A DNA stretch of 64,000 nt from Acestrorhynchus altus. Its lineage: Eukaryota; Chordata; Actinopteri; Characiformes; Acestrorhynchidae. Within the stretch, counting starts at the first letter, position 1, and every line of letters starts with the position of its first letter. The notes under the pieces are model-generated. The model ran no database searches. It worked only from the letters and a program-made list of their open reading frames with translations, and had not been told where the DNA came from. Both the position numbers and the translations under genes were made by a program. Where the stretch lies: contig CM067504.1 in assembly GCA_034509495.1 (NCBI GenBank), positions 40,953,871-41,017,870 on the forward strand. Direction: 5' to 3'. Shown here one piece after another: positions 61,082 to 64,000 of this stretch.

Positions 61082-63806
61082 CAACAATAATCACATTGTT
61101 CTGGTTTCCATATGTTTTTACTACATAAACTCAAATAGAATGTTCAGTAAAACAGCACAGAGGCTGAGGCTTGTTTGCTTTTAATATATGCAAATAATAG
61201 CTCAGGATATGCAATCAGTCATACAATCAGTCAAACATGAAAGACGCGAAAGTCTCAGGACATAAAAAATGCAAACACAACACGTCAGAATATAAACATT
61301 CAGCTTCGTGCTTTAAGAGCTCAACACGGTGTTGGCACAGCATGCAAAGCCCTGACACAGCTGAACTGGGATTACGTAATTCATATTCATATTCAGCCAA
61401 CCACGCTTAAGTGATCAGCAAACATGGGCTACGGTCTTATGCAAAAGTTTGGGCACCCCTGGTCACATGCCATATCTCAGAGGAGAACATATGGTCACTA
61501 ACCAATGAAGCGCACGCATTTCAAAATGGCATTTACATGAGAAGGCAAAAATGCTCTTCACTTTGAAGTTCAGGTAAAATAAGAATGATTAACAGTACAT
61601 TTAGAGGATTTCTATTGGTCAGATAGAAATTATTATTATTACTAAATCATTTATTATTACACAGTGTAAAGCCTCAGGTTTCAATTCATGGAGAAAACTT
61701 AAAATGGACAGAAATGGCAATATAGCTGCATTTCAAAGTCTATATAATGATGATCATAATAATAATACTAAAATAAGAAAAAATAAATTAAGACATTGTT
61801 ATGATGCACAAACTTGTGGTGGCAGATTCCTAAACTACAGTTAAAAATGTACCATACAGTTGGTCAGCGCTCTTTAACCCTTTAGTGCCCCTTAAATAAT
61901 TGCCAAAAATGATTAACCAACACCCTGAAAGTATGACTTCTATTTTGCATTAGTTGATTCACTTTTGTTATTAAAACAAAGTTTTCCAAGTAAATAATCA
62001 GAGCTGCTTTAAACATCTGTATGTATCTTTTCTAGTGCATGCAGCACACTGCTTAACCACCAGGGGGCACAAACCCTTTCTTACTTCTATTTATTGTATG
62101 TTTTGTATTTTATTAAAATATCATTAAGATATTATTTCATACTTTGTTGAAAATCATCAGACGCTGCAGAGATTTAAAACAGGAGGGAAATATGCACTGC
62201 TTAATTCAATATACCAGTTTAGAATCCCATTCAACCCCCGAGTATTAAACCTGAATTAAAACTGGTGAAACAGGCTCCCGGTTTTGACTTAAGAAGGCAA
62301 ATTTGTAACTGCATTTTCACCCCAACAGTCACAAGCTCAGGTTTCAGAAACCAAGGAACAGGTTCTGCTGGACTAGGAAACACAGTCAAGGTGGTCTTGG
62401 GAATGTAAGTTAAATCCATTCATTTTGATCTAGACTTACGGTTTTATAATGGGCTGCTGACGCGTTCTGGAGCTCTCGGATTCGACCCAGCGCCACACTC
62501 CTGTTTCCTTTCTCTGTGTTTAACAGCTCCATCGACAGACTGTCTCCAGTCACCAGCCATGATTTTATTTCCAGCTGTAGAGAGACAGTGACTTTACTCA
62601 GAAACGCCACGTTTTCACACCGACGCAAAAACGACACCCCCTCAACGAGGCTTCATTGCACATGTACGTTTATAAAGTCCACTCAACCTTGCCACCCTTC
62701 AGTACAGATGGTAATTGGTACTCTAGGTGGAGGGAAATGGGCACATTCAGTTATTCTTCACCAGCAATCGAACAAGTGGTAACCCACACCACAGTGGCTC
62801 AGGCAGTCACATGACCTTACCTCTATGGGGTTGCTGTTGACAACCACAAACACCAAACTGCTGGTGTCGGTGGCACTAAGGACTCCATAATCCAAGATGT
62901 GTTCTTTAGGACTCGGTGGAAGGACGACAGGCTGAAAATAAAAGGGAAAACGTTTAATTCCAAGAATGAGGTCCTGAGAAAATGCCCGAACGCTCCTCAC
63001 AAATCCGTTTTAAATAACGTTTTTGTAACGTTTTGAGAGATTGCAATCGAGTTACTTGTTCATAATGTTTCTACAAAATTACGTGACCAACGTAGGTATC
63101 AGCTAAGCAAGCTGGCTACCAACCCCAACATCGCTTTCTTACTGGGAAACAGCATCACTCCTTTCCCTGGTGAAGCTTAGTAAACTGGCCCAAAACACTC
63201 TTACTGGGAATAAACTGATAGAACTAACTGGGAGTAGAGCTACTGCTGAGTGTAATACATATATATACACACACAACAGAGGACGTGAATGTTTCTTCTG
63301 ACACAGAGGAATGTTCTAGGAGCGGAGATCACGGTGAGGTCCGGGAGCGAGACGTCCTTGACCATCAGCTGAACTGCTCGGGAGTACGAGATGAGCTAAC
63401 CCACGCCTGAAAGGTGTGCTACAAAGTAATTTTGAACAAAGATAGGGCCCCTTGGCTTGGACACGATTATTTCTAAACATGATAATGTAACAAAAAAGGG
63501 GTGGAATCAGGTATAATGTCGATTCAGGCACGACGACCGTGTGGAAATATTCACCACATTTTACAAAACGATGAATTAAAATCCTGCACATACCCTGAAC
63601 ACTGTCTGACGAGAAGAACGCTCTCGTTACTTTACCTCCAGAAAGCCGGTATATGCTCTGACAGGCAGGTGGAACTTTGACGCGTTGGTGATGAGGAGGA
63701 TGTTGCTGTCGATGTGGATGGAAGGACGCACCGGCCGGAAGAGAAGCGAGAACATGTAGCGCGACTCGTGGGGAGGGATGAGGACCGGTGCGCTGAAATT
63801 ATGCAC
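47484..63806 (-). CDS. tmem131: tmem131, transmembrane protein 131 (27 exons, C-terminal 1331 residues; 5' end off window)
   Basis: TMEM131 is an ER membrane protein whose luminal PapD-like/ASH domains bind procollagen and whose cytosolic tail binds TRAPPC8 for secretion. Exons are 63636-63806, 62821-62931, 62440-62574, 60905-61009, 60716-60802, 59836-59988, 59642-59717, 58827-58941, 58572-58710, 57398-57507, 56678-56744, 56439-56587, 55129-55271, 53830-54013, 52802-52987, 51667-51822, 51099-51574, 50813-50994, 50552-50676, 50215-50336, 49980-50126, 49705-49861, 49479-49594, 48602-48686, 48406-48509, 48132-48274 and 47484-47735. They total 3996 nt in one open frame ending in TGA. TMEM131 rather than TMEM131L is chosen from the cytosolic tail (SSSTTTETSNPDTE, GRTYNPWSVW). 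Two introns use GC donors. The exon before 63806 lies beyond the window. Confidence 0.96.
48600..48601 (-). other. tmem131: second GC donor splice site of tmem131
   Basis: Exon 48602-48686 ends in GAGAG followed by GCAAGT. Joining it to exon 48406-48509 restores the conserved SESSGLWSPV-type sequence in frame, and no nearby GT does so. Confidence 0.8.
49080..49300 (-). repeat. dispersed repeat fragment in a tmem131 intron
   Basis: On the minus strand the segment with 'gctcaagggcacttcagtcg' and 'ggtgcccgaggagcagctga' resembles a widespread fish repeat. No coding frame. It lies in the intron between 49479-49594 and 48602-48686. Confidence 0.5.
50213..50214 (-). other. tmem131: GC donor splice site of tmem131
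   Basis: After exon 50215-50336 the transcript reads AGAG followed by GCAAGT. No GT in the vicinity gives a usable frame, whereas the GC donor joins exactly in phase 1 to exon 49980-50126 (acceptor TTTTCCAG). AG/GCAAGT is the typical strong context of U2-type GC-AG introns. Confidence 0.85.
50731..50800. mobile_element. foldback element FB terminal fragment beside a tmem131 donor
   Basis: Matches the FB outer end (gtgtggtcagaggagctgat, then gagtgtagaaacaag). It ends about 13 nt from the last base of exon 50813-50994. Confidence 0.6.
51667..52987 (-). CDS. tmem131: tmem131 exons carrying the transmembrane segment
   Basis: Exons 52802-52987 and 51667-51822 share the single membrane-spanning helix. 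The first ends with ELELYIIVSLFM and the second opens with SSMFLLVIATAYLEAQ, a continuous hydrophobic run of about 21 residues split by the intron in codon phase 2. The cytosolic boundary sequence GIWEPFKRRLS follows and is strongly conserved in the family. The donor at 52801-52800 is the unusual GTCTGT. Confidence 0.93.
53830..63806 (-). CDS. tmem131: tmem131 exons for the luminal Ig-like/ASH repeat region
   Basis: Fourteen exons, from 63636-63806 to 53830-54013, encode the luminal part upstream of the membrane segment. Recognisable conserved pieces are NILLITNASKFHLPV, DYGVLSATDTSSLVF, GVYDGAVHITTDYEIL, SLTEDVRFYYKRLRSNK, CGDHCYVGLPF, MQEDMWDAD, VHGQGTRESL, and PNFTLRRTFRLENTG followed by CQGYGFKVLNCQEF. 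Many exons in this part are in phase 0 and a multiple of three (171, 111, 135, 105, 87 and 153 nt), so skipping one would keep the reading frame. Confidence 0.93.
54200..54735 (+). mobile_element. Tc1-like element, family A, tmem131 intron
   Basis: Plus-strand copy with the transposase head (LIVEVSGI, then KGFKKISGQLEISSSTV) and tail 'catggaggagtgggaacatc'. The middle is deleted. Opposite in orientation to the host gene. Confidence 0.72.
55327..55405. repeat. perfect 79-bp palindrome
   Basis: Two 39-base arms (55327-55365 and 55367-55405) are exact reverse complements, separated by a single T at 55366. The left arm begins gaatgacagattgtactttt. It lies in a tmem131 intron, 55 nt upstream of the acceptor of exon 55129-55271 in transcript orientation. 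Confidence 0.95.
55598..56275. mobile_element. foldback element FB, copy 4 (complete), tmem131 intron
   Basis: Left arm about 55598-55785 and right arm about 56095-56272, reverse complements with some divergence. The centre includes 'gtccactcactgtccaccaa' and 'gatgaaggactagaggacga', longer than in copy 1. Confidence 0.85.
56820..57345 (-). mobile_element. Tc1-like relic, family D, tmem131 intron
   Basis: Minus strand reads LKRMWVAQKDNGSKHTNRS, then KNKDDVLEPSQSPDLNPGE and MLWKDLKQQ, the DD and DLNP region of Tc1 transposases, open for about 70 codons. The catalytic-type DN is present but the remainder is missing. Confidence 0.78.
58972..59049. repeat. (CA)39 microsatellite by a tmem131 3' splice site
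   Basis: Perfect CA repeat. On the transcript it is (UG)n ending about 30 nt upstream of the acceptor of exon 58827-58941. FB copy 5 begins immediately on its other side. Confidence 0.95.
59052..59560. mobile_element. foldback element FB, copy 5 (centre altered), tmem131 intron
   Basis: Left arm 59065-59255 matches copy 1 closely. The right arm is largely deleted, leaving only 'ttatagaactacaaacggct' and the outer end 'agaggagctgatgaaatttg'. Confidence 0.78.
60005..60021. repeat. (CA)8 beside a tmem131 3' splice site
   Basis: Short CA run. On the transcript it is (UG)8, about 16 nt upstream of the acceptor of exon 59836-59988. Confidence 0.9.
60270..60510 (+). mobile_element. Tc1-like element, family A fragment, tmem131 intron
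   Basis: Contains 'gatctctccatcatagaaac', 'ctttactgtatcagaggggg', then 'ggagtgggaacgtcgttctt', matching the tail half of family A. Confidence 0.72.
61018..61079. repeat. (CA)31 microsatellite abutting a tmem131 3' splice site
   Basis: Perfect CA repeat. On the transcript it reads (UG)n followed by UCUUUAUAG and then exon 60905-61009, so the repeat takes the place of most of the polypyrimidine tract. Confidence 0.95.
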
Positions 63807-63922
63807 CTAAAACACACATCAGGAACATTTTAATTCATTATATTTGTCCAATTAAAATGAAATAAGAGCATACACAACAAAAAGGAGGGTTAGTACGACA
63901 CTCGAATGTCTTGTATTTCAAA

Positions 63923-64000
63923 GGCTGACGCTGAAACATCACAGCTCTGAAAGAATTCCGTATGGAGGAGCGGGAACGTCTTTCTTCCAGTGGATGCCGG
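63923..64000 (+). mobile_element. Tc1-like element, family A fragment cut by the window end
   Basis: Matches the tail of family A (gctgaaacatcacagctctg, then gaacgtctttcttccagtgg). It continues past the right edge. Confidence 0.65.

Noticed and set aside
1..64000. A novel multi-gene functional system
   Set aside because: All genes found belong to known families with unrelated roles. Their proximity does not suggest a shared pathway.

Overview
The window is vertebrate, almost certainly teleost fish, nuclear DNA. It holds multi-exon genes with GT-AG introns, many Tc1/mariner relics, a tRNA-derived SINE, a hAT-type element and many CA/TG microsatellites. The mix of repeats suggests an ostariophysan fish (catfish or characin type), but that is inference. 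There is no prokaryotic content, no CRISPR array and no confident RNA gene.

Five protein-coding genes can be reconstructed exon by exon, alternating in strand. (1) nme7, minus strand, 2525-19504: a ciliary nucleoside diphosphate kinase 7 with a DM10 domain and two NDK domains. Both ends are incomplete and one linking exon was not found. (2) A homocysteine S-methyltransferase, plus strand, 27190-30850: eight exons and a complete 312-residue frame. (3) bivm, minus strand, 32033-39090: nine coding exons and a complete 505-residue frame. (4) An inosine/uridine-type nucleoside hydrolase, plus strand, 42964-45986: five exons and a complete 323-residue frame. (5) tmem131, minus strand, 47484-63806: 27 exons encoding the C-terminal 1331 residues. 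Its 5' end lies beyond the right edge.

Genes 2 and 3 converge, as do 4 and 5. Genes 3 and 4 diverge, and so do nme7 and the methyltransferase, across a repeat-rich 7.7 kb spacer. The genes do not form a pathway. Two encode small-molecule enzymes (methyl transfer to homocysteine, nucleoside cleavage); the others act in cilia (NME7), collagen secretion (TMEM131) or an unknown process (BIVM).

Introns and spacers are filled with mobile DNA: several Tc1-like families, a foldback element with arms of about 190 bp present in at least five copies, a 963-bp hAT-type element with perfect 8-bp target duplications, a 58-bp tandem array and a perfect 79-bp palindrome. I found no sign of a novel multi-gene system. 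The most interesting signals are at the RNA-processing level in tmem131: UG repeats beside three 3' splice sites, two GC-AG introns, and a palindrome next to a 3' splice site.
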